From Lycium barbarum (lineage: Eukaryota; Streptophyta; Magnoliopsida; Solanales; Solanaceae): a stretch of 64,000 nucleotides of DNA. A program made the position numbers and the translations under genes. The stretch is taken from positions 87,565,777-87,629,776 of the forward strand of contig NC_083338.1 in NCBI RefSeq assembly GCF_019175385.1, written 5' to 3'. Shown here in pieces: positions 29,901 through 42,878 of this stretch; positions within the stretch are counted from its first letter, which is position 1, and every line of letters begins with the position of its first letter. The notes under the pieces are model-generated. The model had not been told where the DNA came from. It saw only the letters and a program-made list of their open reading frames with translations, and did no database searches.

Positions 29901-32900
29901 CCATCAAATCAAACGGACCGCTTTAAGACCAGAGAACAAACTCAAACAAACATATATAGGACCCTCGCCCCACATATATGACTACAGGCCTCTACGAACT
30001 CAAAACAAAAACATATGGCGAGACAGGGCCTCGCCGTACCCAAATCGTCAAATATACAGAGCATACACATAGCAAAAGGAGTCTGTACCAAAAGTGGACT
30101 CCGGATCAGAAGGAGTACTCCAAAATAGCAGAAAGTGAAGCCTACAGTGGAGGATCACCAATGTCTGTACCTGCGGGCATGAAACGCAGCCCCCGAAGAA
30201 AGGGGGTCAGTACGAAATATGTACTGAGTATGTAAAGCACGGAGTACAGAAATATGGATCAAAACTGAAAGCAAATCAGATAACAAAGTGGAGTACAAAT
30301 CAGTATGTCAAAATTCGTATCAAAGTCATAAACGTATACATAATGCAAACGAAATCATGCAAACGCTTAAGAACGTGGTCGCCACTCCGACGCTGGCGCC
30401 ACACACAGCATAACACCAGAAAGTTTCAAATCTCCGTATCTCCGAACACAAACACAAACATAGGTGAGCGTATCGCATCACGAGCCATATCACAGCATAA
30501 CTCCAAACGGGACCCGGCCCTATGGCGAAGCCTCGGGAACCGTAACACAGCATACGACCGAATTATTGTAAGGCGCACGAATCATAACCGGCCCGGGAAC
30601 CGGTGAACGAAGTCATAATAAGGCACGAGCGGAGTCGTGAGCAAACAAATGCAATTCATATTTCAAAATAGCCTTTCAAAACTTAGTAGTCTCATAAGTC
30701 ATTTCATAGTACAAAATAATCGAATACTTAGTCGGTACAAAGTCTCATTTCACAAAACGTTTCCAAAATATTACGTATGGCTCAAAACGTAACTTAGCAT
30801 ATCATAATATTCAAAACATAACTCATAGCGGAACGTTTCAAAATCAAAGGGTTCATATCAAACCTTATTCCAAAGGAGAGCCCGATAGGATAAATAGGGC
30901 GTCTCGGGGTTAGCGGGCCCACCTCGAGTCAAATTGAGGTGGCGAACATAATTTACGAACATTAATAGGCCAAAAGGTCATACATAATCATTACCAGGTG
31001 ACCCGATCACATTTCGATAGGTTTCGGACGATTGGTGGCATTCTAGCCAAAATAGAGCCCTTAGGCTTCAATTGAATTGAATGAATAGTAACTTTTCTGT
31101 GGATCGGGTTTCGAGGAGCAGAAATGCTCCGGAAGTTCCAATATTCACCTAGCGTACTAAGACATGCCAAACGAAGAAGTGGGAAGCTTTACATACCTTA
31201 CAGACGTCGTATGCTCTCCCAAAAGTCAAGTCCCGATTCGTCTGAAATCTGCAAATGGTCAAAGTTACCAATTGAGATTCTTAGGCTTAAAAATGCCATT
31301 AACTTCATTTTTTGCCTACCGAAATTTCGGCAGCATTTCCCTTATAAATCTAACATCCCCGAGACTTAGCTCGGCTCCAAATACATTAACAACAACAGCC
31401 CACACATCATCAAACAACACAAATCATAATCAAACCACTCTAGCTTCAAAGTTCTACCTTATTACCTAAGTTGGCAACTTTTCATTCAAACTTCCAAAAC
31501 TCCAAATCTATATCCATATTATTGTATTCATTCACTCATTCAAGATTATTCAATCACATTCCAAATATATTCCAAGCCATATACGAAATTGCCCAAGATT
31601 CATTACTTTCCATAATTCTTTCAAAACATCAAAACTTACAACGAACGTTCTAACTTGCGTCGTTTCATTCCGAATTCACTAACAACAACATCAATTTACA
31701 TCCTATGATCTTACTTTCACAATTATACAAAAACTATATAAATTCGCATAATTTCCCATAATGACATACAACCAAGTTCAATGCCATAATTCTTCCAACA
31801 CTTCCAAATCAATGCAAACTTACATCATTTAAATTATAAGGATCATAACCATACAACTAACATATCAAACAAAACAATTTATCACCATTCCAACTTCTTC
31901 CATAGCCACGGCCAACATTCATTTTTTTCCAATTCCACCCAATTCATTCAACTTTCATTTCTAATACAATTTCTACCATCACATACTAGATTCTAACATG
32001 AATTCAAGCCACCAAAACCATGCAATATACATGCTTACCTACGGCTAACACACACTTAGTCCCAACACACAAAATTCCCATGTTTTCCGTTCATTCACAC
32101 ATACTACAACATACATATACCATTCATAACATAACAAAAGCATGAAATCCTCACCTTTCTTCAAGTCCTTCACTTGGAGATAAGAATTGTTTTCTTGCCA
32201 CAACACTTATATCGACTTGTAGAGGGCTTTGCACTTGATAATAATTTCACAAGAGATGAACTTTTAAACCAAGGAATTGGCTCCAAAAATTTTTTCTTTC
32301 TTTTCTTTCTTTTCTCCTCTCAAACCCGAATTGCCCTCTCTTTTTCTTTCTTTCTTGCTTTGTGTTTTCTTGAAGGTTCTTGATAATTATCCAATTATAT
32401 ATGTATTTAATCACTTACAAAATTTCCTTATGGGCTTGGGGCACTTCTTTGGCCGGTTGGGCCTCACTTTCTTATATTTTTTTTTGAGTCCAATGTGTTG
32501 GCTACATATTTTAATTCATGGGGCAAGTTTCCAAAATTCCAATTTTGCCCTTGGCCACCTTTCGTAATCCCACACCATTACATTCATAGCTTACACATTC
32601 CTACCAATCAAGGTCCAATTGTGGCCTTATTCATCACAAGTCAATTTATCTTGAATTTTTTTGAATAAGCGAAAATGTCGGATGTAACACCTGTCCCGTC
32701 TTATGTTTCTGTTATTACTGTTCGTAGAGGTCTGTAGACACATACGTGGGTTGTGTATATATGTTATGGGAATATGTATTTTGTGACGGCCTTATCGGCT
32801 TTCGTGCGCTACATCTGCTTATGTACGATAGTTTGTGATGCCGTTTGGCTTTTATATATGCGTATTTAGTTTACATGTTGGTTTGGGATTATCGGGTACG

Positions 32901-32952
32901 TATGGTGTCCTGCTTAGACACGAGTCGCGGCCTACGGGGTTGGGTCGTGACA
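26907..32952 (+). mobile_element. Tekay-type Ty3 LTR (plus), interrupted by a solo LTR
   Basis: The LTR starts TGTTATATCCCG and ends GGGTTGGGTCGTGACA, like the LTRs of the chromovirus further right. Without the nested insertion it is ~3.0 kb (26907-29658 plus 32695-32952). It has the TATA-like TATTTATAGGGG (28269), the palindrome CCGAAATTTCGG (28289-28300), the donor-like GTATGTAAAGC (28424-28434) and the hairpin cluster at 29457-29514. After the terminal CA comes AAAGT, as in the LTR-PBS spacer, and then unrelated sequence. No matching 5-bp duplication flanks it, so it is not a simple solo LTR. Confidence 0.88.
29659..32689 (-). mobile_element. Solo LTR (minus) nested in the plus LTR
   Basis: 3031 bp, in minus sense TGTTACATCCGAC...GGGTCGTGACA, flanked by exact 5-bp duplications CCTGT (29654-29658 and 32690-32694). 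The host LTR reads GACGGGGCCCTGTCCCGTC once it is removed, as in the intact LTRs at 38.5 kb. It is related to its host LTR, with the same palindrome (31319-31330), donor-like motif (31186-31196) and hairpin cluster (30171-30226), but clearly diverged. Confidence 0.95.
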
Positions 32953-33375
32953 AAAGTTTCCACCATTGTTGGCTCTTCTTTTTTGCTTCGTTTCTTCTTC
33001 TTCTTCTTGCTGCTTCTTCTTGCTTCTTCTTCTTCTTCTTCTTCTTCTTCTTCTTGTTCTTCTTCTTCTTCGTCTTAACTGGATTTTGCTCAAGAAAGAA
33101 AAAAACAAGGCCACCTGATTTTGCAATTTTTTGGCTGGATTTCATTCGTGTAACACTGGGAATTACTTCATAACTCATTCCATTGTTCTGCTTTCTTCTT
33201 CTTCTTCTTCTTCTTCTTCTTCTTCTTCTTCTTCTTGTTCTTCTTCTTCTTCTTCTTTTTCATCCGCCATTGTTGCTCAAGAAAGAAAAAAATGTGACCA
33301 CCCGATTTTGCAAATTTTTGACTGGATTTTGTTGGTGTAGCACTGCAATTACTTTATAAGTGTTTTCCGCTCATT
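32953..33375 (+). repeat. Two (CTT)n-bearing tandem blocks at MULE 5' side
   Basis: Pyrimidine microsatellites (CTT)n lie at 32991-33077 and 33191-33262. Each is followed by a related ~110-bp segment containing GCTCAAGAAAGAAAAAAA (33088 and 33275), so the whole is a tandem duplication of about 187 bp. Low-complexity ORFs on both strands here are artefacts. Confidence 0.85.
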
Positions 33376-33509
33376 TGGTAAGTATAACAATGCTGTTTTA
33401 TTTCAATTTTTCACCTGGGTATAAATCTACTGATTTTCCAACAACTTGCAGTAGCTGTTGTAGTTGTTGCAACATATAATGTGGTTGTTGCAACTTCTAC
33501 AACAGATTA

Positions 33510-34170
33510 TGAAGTTGTTGTAATTGTTAAATAAATAACCTGTAACAACTGAGTGAGTTGTTGCAACAGGTATTCCACTTGTTGTAACAACTCAACGATC
33601 TGTTGGAGTCAGCTTCAGTTTTTGTCTGAAATAGAACCCAAAACACTGAAGCCGCTTCCAACAGATTATTGACTTGCTGCAACAAGTTGTATAGTTGTTG
33701 CAACAGGTGTTCCACTTGTTGCAACAACTCAACTATCTGTTGGAGTCAGCTTCAATTTTTATCTGAAACGTAACCCAAAAAACTGAAGCTGCTTCCAACA
33801 GATTATTGACTTGCTGCAACAAGTTGTATAGTTGTTGCAACAGGTGTTCCACTTGTTGCAACAACTCAACTATCTGTTGGAGTCAGCTTCAGTTTTTGTC
33901 TGAAACAGAACCCAAAAAACTGAAGCTGCTTCCAACAGATTATTGACTTGCTGCAACAAGTAGTATACTTGTTTCAACAAGTAATACACTTGTTGCAACA
34001 ACTCGATAATCTGTTGGACATCTTCAACAGTCTAAAAAATTACCCCAAAAAAACTGAAGCTGACTCCAACAGATTAGTGACTTGTTGCAACAATTTTATT
34101 ACCTGTTGCAACAAGTAGTCCACTTGTTCCAACAAGTCAATAATATGTTGGAACAACTGCTGCAGCTGTT
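33510..34170 (+). repeat. 137-bp minisatellite rich in GTTGCAAC motifs
   Basis: About four to five head-to-tail units. The anchor CTGAAGCTGCTTCCA (with variants) recurs at 33646, 33783, 33920 and 34054, giving periods of 137, 137 and 134 bp. Each unit holds inverted pairs such as TTGTTGCAACAA and CCAACAG/CTGTTGG. It lies just upstream of the MULE transposase reading frame. The short region 33376-33509 leads into it with the same motif. Confidence 0.9.
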
Positions 34171-34252
34171 TCATTTAGTTATAGATTGGTATGTACTCTC
34201 ATGACCAATTTTTTGTTAAACAAAATATCTTCAGGTACCTCGAACACCGCTA

Positions 34253-36132
34253 ATGGGGGACTCAATAACAATAGGGGTTGATTGCCATGGTGAATGGATC
34301 GAGAAGAACAATCGATATATTTGGCGATGGAAGGGTAGTGACACGTTAGAGACGATAGCGATGACTGTCCAAAGAGATGTTATGTTCGATGATTTTGTGA
34401 ACCTAATCATCACCTATTGCGAATTAACTTGTGAACCAAAAGATCTTGCCATCACTTATATGCACAGCTTTTTTGAAAATTAGAGGGTCTTGCCATTTAA
34501 GATAACTGATCAGGTTCGTTTGGGTGCTTATTTGAATGATGTAGCTAGGCCCATTTTAAGGGTATACGTTGTTGGAAGCCCAGTAGAGAACCACAATTTA
34601 TCTCAAGACCAACAAGATGTGTTAAATGATGAATTAGATGGGGTGGATGTGCATATCCCAGATAATGGAAGTGGGGCTGACCCGATTCCTATACCTGAAG
34701 TTGCGAGCAATACAGTGGGCACTACACAATCAATACAGTCTAGCCATGTTCAAGATGATGAAACAGGTTTTCATAAAGGAATGTCATTCAAGAACAAGGA
34801 AGAACTAGCCACTTGGTTGAAACTTGCTTGCTTGAAGAAAGATTTTAGAATCAAGAAGGTGATTAATTCGCGTACTGTGTACTGCTTAAGATGTGTACAT
34901 CCGAAGTGCAAGTGGTGGCTGAGCACTGTGAAGCTTTTAAGTTCTGACAGATTTTGTATCAGAACCTACATAAAGCATCGCACATGTGGTTCTGAGCACA
35001 TTACGAGCCATAATCCACACGCTACTGCGAAAGTCATTGGTGAATACTTCAAAGATAAGTTTCCTTACAGTAAAGGCCCATCTACAAAAGATATGAGTCA
35101 ATCAATCCGTACAGATTTGGGTTGTAAGGTAAGTTATTGGAAGGTCTAGAAGGGCATGGAGATTGCAAAGGCTTTGACAAGGGGGACACATGAGCACGGG
35201 TATGCGGTGCTTGATGCGTACCGTTATATGCTTCGTTCTGCAAATCCAGGAAGTAAGACGGCTTTGAAGGTTGCTGAAAATGGGAAGTTCAAGTACTTTT
35301 TTGTAGCCTATAAGGCTTGGATGCTTGGTTTTGCGCAAATGAAAAAAGTCATAGCTGTCGATAGGACATTCTTGAGGAGCAAGTACGAAGGAGTGTTGTT
35401 GTCAGCAGTTGCACAAGATGCGGAGAATCATATTTTTCCAGTGGCATTTTGTGTAGTGGACAAGGAGTGTGATGCTTCGTACATATATTTTTTTGAACAA
35501 ATGAGAAGCTATATAGAAGATACCCCTGAGTTGTGCATAATTTCTTATAGACATCCAAGTATCAAAAAGGCGGTTTCAATTGTCTTCCCTACATGTCATT
35601 ATGGTTTTTTCATGAGGCACGTAGGGGAAAATCTGAGAACCACCTTTCACAATGGGGCAGTCGTATCTCAATTTTATAAAGCAGCAAAAGCGTACAATAT
35701 TGATGTCTTCAATGACCATTTCAATCAAATCAGAGATTTAGTTCCTGGGGCCGCCGAACATCTTGAACGTGCTGGATTCCACAGATGGAGCAGGGCATTC
35801 TGCCCCGGAAATAGGTATTTTCACATTTCTGTTTCCAACAAGTAACGTATCTGCTGCAACTAATAGGTAACTTGTTGCGACAGATATTGTACTTGTTGTG
35901 ATTTTGACACAGCTGAGCCTCAACCACATGTTCCAACACTAATATGTTTGTTTTGTCAGGTATAAATTTATGACGACAAACGCTGCTGAGTCGGTGAACT
36001 CAATGTTTAATGTTGAAAGAGAATTTCCCATTACCGCTCTATTTGATTCCATAAACAGGAGGTTTTCATGAGAGGCGTATGGCGTTCATCGACTCACCAA
36101 CCATCTTTGTTCCCTTAATGGAAAAAAAATAT
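34253..36132 (+). pseudogene. Mutator-like (MULE) transposase, truncated, with nonsense codons
   Basis: MULE transposases cut and integrate MuDR-type elements. From ATG 34253 one frame encodes a PB1-like start (IGVDCHGEWIEKNNRYIWRW), a MuDR DNA-binding region (FKNKEELATWLKLACLKKDF, YCLRCVHPKCKWWL) and the DDE core (MKKVIAVDRTFLRSKYEGVL, AFCVVDKECDASYIYFFEQM, CHYGFFMRHVGENL). Two in-frame TAG codons (34481-34483 after SFFEN; 35147-35149 after SYWKV) interrupt it. A 145-bp GT-AG intron (35815-35959) is inferred, since R/YKFMTTNAAESVNSMF continues the core. An extra T near 36065 shifts the frame in RRF/ERRMAFIDSP. The gene stops at 36132, where the chromovirus block begins; the SWIM finger is missing. 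Confidence 0.9.
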
Positions 36133-38094
36133 CACGGGGACTGACTGAAGTGTCGGCGTCTCGGCGTCCAAGTCTTGCACCCGAACCAGATGATAGATAT
36201 AACCCTTTCTGATCATTTTCTTTGCCTTAAGGTATGAAATAAACTTACCTTTCGGCGATGCTGTATTTCCAGCCCAATCTAAAACTGGCTCCCCGGGAAA
36301 CTGGAAGCGAACCACCTTATTCTGGCAGTCAACATTAGCATAACAGGAAGCTAGCTAGTCCATACCCATAATAACATCAAATTCAGTCATATCTAACTCT
36401 ACCAGATCTGCCTTAGTATCACGGCCACATACAATCACAGAACAGTCTTTATAAACCTGTTTCGCTACAATAAAGTCCCCTATCGGTGTGGCTACCTCAA
36501 ATGGCTCTATAGGTTCAGACATAATACCAATTTTACCGGCAACAAGAGGTGAAATATATGATAAAGTTGAACCTGGATCAATTAATGCATACACAGACCG
36601 AGAGAAGACCAATAAAGTACCTGTAACGACATTAGGAGATGCCTCCTGATCCTGGCGGCTGGCCAAAGCATAAATGCGGTTCGAAGGACCGCTAATACCA
36701 GAAGCTCCACCACGGCCTCTGCCGCGACCTGCTGGTGCTGGAAAACCCTGCCCCGTAGGGCGCATAGCCACTGACGACGATGAAGACCCAGCGGCTGATC
36801 CGGTAGGCTGCGCTGCACCACCCGAACTACCCTTATACGGGCAATCTCTCACAGAATGGCCCTGACGGCCACAAGAAAAGCATGCACCAGTGGCTCTGTA
36901 GCACTCTCCCGTATGGTATCTGCCGCAAAAAGAACACTGAACCCTGGGTGGCCTCATCTGACCAGAACCCCTATCTGTCCGCGAACCTGAAGCCCTGGAG
37001 CTCTGGCCTGCTCCTGAATACCCTGGGCTATCGAATCTGCGACCTGCAGGCTGGGGAGGCGCGCTCTGCGCCGGCTGAGATGAAAATCTGCTAGGCTGCT
37101 GCGGCTGTTGGGGCTGTCTGCCCCGAAAGTCTCCAGATGACCTGGCCGTCTTGGGCTGTCTCCGATCCTGGCCCCTGTCAGGCTGGTGTCCTCCTCTGCC
37201 CCGATCCTCCATACCCTGGGCATGGGCCTGGATACGGGCAATGTCCATACCGGGCTGAGCAGCCAACACTAAGCAGCTATCAACAAAATACCGATCCAGC
37301 CCCATAATATATCTGTGCATCCGGTCCGCCATAATAGCCACCACAGTAGGTGCATATCGGGCCAAGGAATCAAACTCCAAACTGTAGTCCCGGATACTGC
37401 GGCCCTTCTGCCTCAATAATAAGAATCTATCAGATCTGGCTCGTCGCAACTCTGGGGGCAGAAAATGTCCAAGAAATGCCTGAGAAAAATCGCCCCAAGC
37501 TGCTGGAGGAGCGCCGTCCCCCCTGGATAGCCCCCATGACTCGTACCAGTTTGCCGCCACATCATATAACCGGTACGAAGCTAACGCGACTGACTCTGTC
37601 TCGGAAGCATTAATCAAATCTAGAGTGTGTCGCATCTTCCTAATAAACTCCTCAGGATCCTCCTCGGGCTTTGTCCCGAAGAACTCTGGAGGGTTACAAG
37701 TCAAAAACTCACGGGCTCTCGAACTATCACGCCTGACTGCCCGGTCACCTCCCAGTCCATGCCCCTGAACCTGCCCTGCCACAAGTCTCATCAGCAACTG
37801 GACTGCCTCCCTCATAGACTGATCCTCAGTGCCTGGCCGTGGAGCTGGAGGCTCAGGTACTGGAACTGCGGGAGCTGGCAGTGGAGCCGTCCCCCGATCT
37901 GCAGCTACGGCTGCCCCAATCTCCTCCACGAGTGGCGGTGTAGAAGAACCCTCTGTCTGGGGCAAAGTCTCCGGAGCAATATATACCTGGGCCCTGGTAG
38001 TCCTCTGGACCCGGCTAGTCTCTCCTACGGCAACTGACTTGGCCTTTTGGGCCGCTGTCGCTTTTTTTGGAGGCATATCTGCAAATATAGCCAC
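36133..38094 (-). pseudogene. Chromovirus gag-protease, truncated unit
   Basis: An identical copy of the gag-protease frame described at 44733-46472: 579 residues from MAIFADMPPKKATAAQ to a TAG after FDVIMGMD at 36355-36357. Beyond that stop the pol frame continues for about 74 codons ([17 protein letters not shown] to SVPVI) and is cut at 36133 where MULE sequence begins. Confidence 0.93.
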
Positions 38095-38260
38095 TCGTTA
38101 GGAAGGGGTCATCCTGATAACACAGCTCTATCGCACGATCTAAGACAGAAAGAAGGGTAGTATCCTAAATGCCCTGTAGCCTCCTGTTTATAGGCGTGGT
38201 GCACAACACACCGATAAACAAGACTCTAAAAGACACGGTCTGTGGACATTCCGAGGACGA

Positions 38261-38275
38261 ACTGCTCTGATACCA
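38261..38275 (-). other. Primer binding site (initiator tRNA-Met type)
   Basis: In sense orientation TGGTATCAGAGCAGT, four bases (AAAG) after the LTR end. It is complementary to the 3' end of plant initiator tRNA-Met, the usual primer of these elements. The same site recurs at 46639-46653. Confidence 0.92.
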
Positions 38276-38279
38276 CTTT

Positions 38280-41200
38280 TGTCACGACCCAACCCCGTGG
38301 GCCGCGACCAGTGCCCTAGCTGGGCACCTATACGTACCCGATACCCAAATTAGCATATTATCAGAATAATAATATAATAATAACATTAGTGGATGCTACA
38401 GAATTTAGCCGAAGAGCAGACTTGGCACACAGAAGCCGATAAGGCTATCATAAAACAAAACATCCCAAACATATGTACAGAACCCACACAGATGTATCCA
38501 CAGACCTCTACAGAACATATCATAATCATAAGACGGGACAGGGCCCCGTCATACCCTGAACAAAGTACATATCCAGATAGCAGTGACAGACTGTACCAAA
38601 AGATGGGCTCTGTAGAAGAGAGCGCCCCAAATAGCAGAAATAAGATCCTAAACGTGTGGATCAGCGAACCTGTCGTCAGTACCTGCGCGGCATGAAAACG
38701 CAGCCCCCGAAGAAAGGGGGTCAGTACGAAATATGTACTGAATATGTAAAGCGGAATCACAGAAGTCAAATCATAATGGTTACAGAAAATGAGTACAGAA
38801 TCCAGAGTGTCAAATGCATATTTCCAAAACAGACAGAATGCGTACAGAAACATATGTCATATCATATCATATCCGGTCCCTGACACGGGACTCGGCAGAC
38901 AGAATGTGGCCACCCTCCCGACGCTGGTGCCACTATACAGAGGAATCAGAAAAAGGGGCGTGGCCCCGTATCATATAATGTCATATCAAAATGGCCATAC
39001 AGATCAGATCAGAATAGGCGGACATGGCACATCATACTCCACAGACCCATGTACGCGTATACCTGCCCCCTCACATCGGGACGCGGCGAACAATGCAGAG
39101 AATTACGCTTGACAACATATCCTGGCCCGGGCTCAGTGTGGGAAACATTGGGACATCCACGAATGGAGTAGTGAGAGACTAATGCAATTTAAAAATATAA
39201 TAAATGTTTTCAAAGACTCGATGAAGCGTATCAAAGACAAACAAATCCAATGGGGTCGGACGGAATCATAATAAATGTATTTCGGATATCATAATAAATT
39301 ACAGAAGTATAACTTTCCCGAAGTCATTCCGAGTGTCAAAATAATTTATAATATTTAACAGAATATTTAAAATAATATTCGTTAAGCGATTAGTAGGGTA
39401 ATTAAAACATTTCTTTCAAAAATCGCTTTAAAAGAAAGCTTTAACACATTAGGGGCAAAACCGTAAATAGCGGGCCCGCCTTGGGACAAACAAGGCGGCG
39501 GGCTCAAATTGTGCCCTCTAAGCATATAGTATCACCTAAAAAGGTTATACAAACATTCTATGACTTTCTGCATAATTTAGAGCAAAATTGCATAATTTCA
39601 GAAAAAGCGTGTCAAAATGGTTCAATTCTACTGAAGGAAAAACTGAAATTTTGTCTTGCGGATTCCGAGGGCCAAGAGGTCCTTCGAGGCCCGGATCCGA
39701 CCCTAACACACTAGGGGCATGCCAAGGGAAGAATTGGGGTTGCTTTACATACCTTTCGCGCTCCTTAAGCCTTTCCAAACTCACTTCCCGTTTCGTCGAA
39801 AAACTGCAATTGGTCAAGTTTACCAATTGTGAATTATTAATGCCATTATTTCAACTTTAAGCATATTTGGCTACCGAAATTTCGGCAGCACTTCCCCTAT
39901 ACATATGACACCCCGAGAATTCAACTCGGCTATAAATCATCAACAACAACCCAAACGACAACAACAATATCAACAATGAACATTAAAAACACAAATATCC
40001 TTCAACTAGTCATTTTTCTCACAAGTTGACATAATCTTCAATTCAACCCAACTTTCAACTAAGATCAATAATTTCATATTCAACAACCATCATGATCATC
40101 ACCATATAGTTCTAGAAACATTTCATATCGTTTTCCTTAAGATATACACTCGATATACATGATATACAATCTTCCGCCAAAATCATAACTTATGCAAAAC
40201 ATCAAATCTTTGGCATACAACTTCATAACAAGTTTCCAACTTCCAAATTCATCAATGGTCATCACAACTAACAACCAAACAACTTCATTTCCTTAATGTC
40301 GGAAAAACCATACTAAAACGACATAAGTTTCTACATTCCAATTCAATACAAACTTATATCATTCTAACTTCATTTACATATCAAGCATTACAACAACACT
40401 CCAATACTCTAAACAAACTTAATCCATTTCATTCCCAAGTCAAATATACCACACGGCCATATGCTATGTTTCTCCATTCAATCAAATTTATTCCACTTTC
40501 ATTCTCAACATAAATTCCATCACATTCACAACTAGAATACAACATGAATTCTATACATTTTTGGCTATACAATATACAAATACACATGGCTACACATATA
40601 TACCACACACCCACTTTGCAAACTTCCATTTCTCCATACAATCAACACATTTCTATATACTACAACCCAAACAAAACTCCATAACACAAGAATAAAGGAT
40701 AAATTCTTACCTTTTCCTCTAGTCTTCTTTACTTGAATTTGTGATCACTTTGGTGAACCAAGGCCTCCTTTCTCCAAACCAACTACACCAAGTTGAAGAG
40801 GGGACTCAACTTAGTAAGGAAAGCACAAAATATAAATTTTTAACACAAGAGTTTTGGTGGTGAATTTTCCACACCAAACCCGAAATGCCTTCTTTTTTTT
40901 GCTCTTGTTTTGCTTTTCTTTCTCTTCTAAGTCTCTTGAACCTTCTAAGGGATAGTGATCCCTTTATAATTAATTAGCACATGGAAATATTCATTAAAGC
41001 CATGGGTTGGGCCTCACTTGGCCGGCCACCCCTTAAACATTGGGCCTAAATTTTTATTTTATTTTTTTGGGCCAACTCGGTTGGTCCCGAGTTGGGCCTA
41101 GCCCACTGACCTTTCGACCTTAAAACGTTCATAACTCCTTGTACCGACGTCACCTGGGAACCCACGACCTATGGATGGAAAGCTAATTCAATTATCTACA

Positions 41201-41459
41201 ACTTCTATTTCAAGGTATTTTCGAAATTCCAAACTTACAATACAGTTTTTGCCCCCCAAAGTCAGGTCACCCGAGAACGTTTTCTTAAAAATATTCGTTT
41301 GGAGGGTTTCCACTTTGATTTGGTCCAAAGGTACTTCATGAGTTGTGTTTAACTTTACATATGTGATTCATATGACTTTTCAGATGTTCCAAAAAAAATC
41401 TCGGTTTGTGGGCCCCACCCCAGCAGATGCTCCGAGGTTCAAAAATACGGGATATAACA
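38280..41459 (-). repeat. Chromovirus LTR A
   Basis: A 3180-bp LTR, sense TGTTATATCCCG...GGGTCGTGACA. It serves as the 3' LTR of the complete element to its right and as the 5' LTR of the partial unit to its left. Landmarks are the palindrome CCGAAATTTCGG (39874-39885), the donor-like motif (39742-39752) and the hairpin cluster (~38690-38740). It differs from LTR B at one noticed position (39571 C, 47949 A). Many short ORFs in it are not genes. Confidence 0.94.
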
Positions 41460-41497
41460 TCCTCTCCCCCTTTAGAACATTCGTCCTCGAATGTTAA
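41460..41497 (-). other. Polypurine tract and adjoining hairpin
   Basis: In sense orientation the purine tract AAAGGGGGAGAGGA lies directly before the LTR and primes plus-strand DNA. Just upstream is a perfect 8-bp stem with a 4-nt loop, AACATTCGAGGACGAATGTT (41476-41495). The copy in the other unit is at 49838-49875. Confidence 0.88.
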
Positions 41498-41582
41498 ATT
41501 AATCTCATAGGGTTTGAAAATACTTTGGGGGAGTTCATGTTTACAGACATCACATATGACACACGATTGATATTGGAATAAA

Positions 41583-42872
41583 TTAAAGCAGGGATTTAAG
41601 GTTACTTGTGGGTATAGAGAACAAATGAGGATATTTCTCCTTCATTTCCTCTTCGGCCTCCCATGTCATTTTCTCCCTATTATCGTTCCGCCACAGTACC
41701 TTAACAGAGGCTACATCTTTATTCCGAAGCCTCCTTACCTGACGATCCAAAATAGATACGGGCTGCTCCTCGTACGATAGTTGCTCCGTCACCTGAATAT
41801 CATCAGCAGGAAATATTCTAGAAGGGTCACCGACGCATTTACGAAGCATAGAGACATGAAATACCGGATGTACCGCTTCCAAATCAGATGGCAAATCTAG
41901 CTCATAGGCGACATTTCCAGTTTTTCGAACAATCTGATAAGGCCCAATATAACGCGGACTGAGCTTACCCTTTCTGCCGAACCGCATCACGCCTTTCATA
42001 GGCGATACCTTCAGGAATACCCAATCGCCTACCTGAAACTCCAACGGTCGACGCCGTTTATCCGCGTATGACTTCTGTCGACTCTGGGCTGCCAACAGTC
42101 GCTCCCGAATAAGTTTTACCTTGTCCACGGCCTGCTGGACCATATCTGGGCCAATCAACTCTGACTCGCCAATATCTAACCAGCCAATCGGCGATCTGCA
42201 TTTCCTGCCATATAGAGCCTCGTACGGAGCCATCTGGATGCTGGAATGGTAACTGTTATTATATGCAAACTCAATCAATGGCAAGTGATCATCCCAGCTG
42301 CCTCTGAAATCAATAACGCAGGCCCGCAACATATCCCCCAGCGTCTGTATAGTGCGCTCGGCCTGTCCGTCGCTCTGAGGATGAAAGGCTGTGCTCAGAC
42401 TCACCTGAGTCCCTAGACCCTCCTGAAACGACCTCCAGAAACGCGCCGTAAACTGGGCGCCTCTGTCAGAAATAATAGATATAGGAACTCCGTGAAGCTT
42501 CACAATCTCTCTAATATAGAGCCTGGCATAATCCTCGGCGGAATAAGTAGTCCTGACGGGAAGAAAATGGGCTGATTTCGTCAGCCTATCAACAACGACC
42601 CAGATGGAATCATACTTCCGTGGAGTGCGAGGCAAACCTGTAATGAAGTCCATATTAATAACCTCCCACTTCCAAGTCGGGATTTCCATCTCCTGCAACA
42701 GTCCACCCGGCTTCTGATGCTCAATCTTGACCTGCTGACAATTAGGGCACTGGGCGACGAACTCTGCAATATCCCGCTTCATGCCGTCCCACCAGTATAA
42801 GCATCGTAGATCATGGTACATCTTCGTAGACCCAGGATGGACCGAATAGCGAGCATAATGTGCCTCGCTCAT
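41583..42872 (-). pseudogene. Chromovirus integrase with chromodomain
   Basis: The integrase inserts the cDNA into the genome. The HHCC finger (HYARYSVHPGSTKMYHD ... CPNCQQVK), the catalytic Asp-Asp-Glu set (MDFITGLP, SDRGAQF, DGQAERT) and the GPY/F module (YIGPYQIVRKTG) are visible. The C-terminus is chromodomain-like (PVSILDRQVRRLRNKDVASV, WEAEEEM), which places the element among chromoviruses. It is in frame with the upstream RT-RNase H but separated by one TAA (42879-42881), so it is a piece of a polyprotein rather than a separate gene. Confidence 0.94.
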
Positions 42873-42878
42873 AACTTG

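Noticed and set aside
32852..33178. Overlapping Lys/Arg-, Ser- and Phe-rich ORFs on both strands
   Set aside because: They are translations of (CTT)n microsatellites, with no start context or conserved domain.
36582..38101. Open plus-strand ORFs opposite gag (also 44960-46479)
   Set aside because: Shadow frames of the GC-rich gag coding strand; no independent signal.
38386..39860. Several 75-155 codon ORFs on both strands (repeated at 46764-48238)
   Set aside because: They lie wholly within LTRs A and B, overlap each other in several frames and match no protein I recognise. Their conservation only reflects the duplication.
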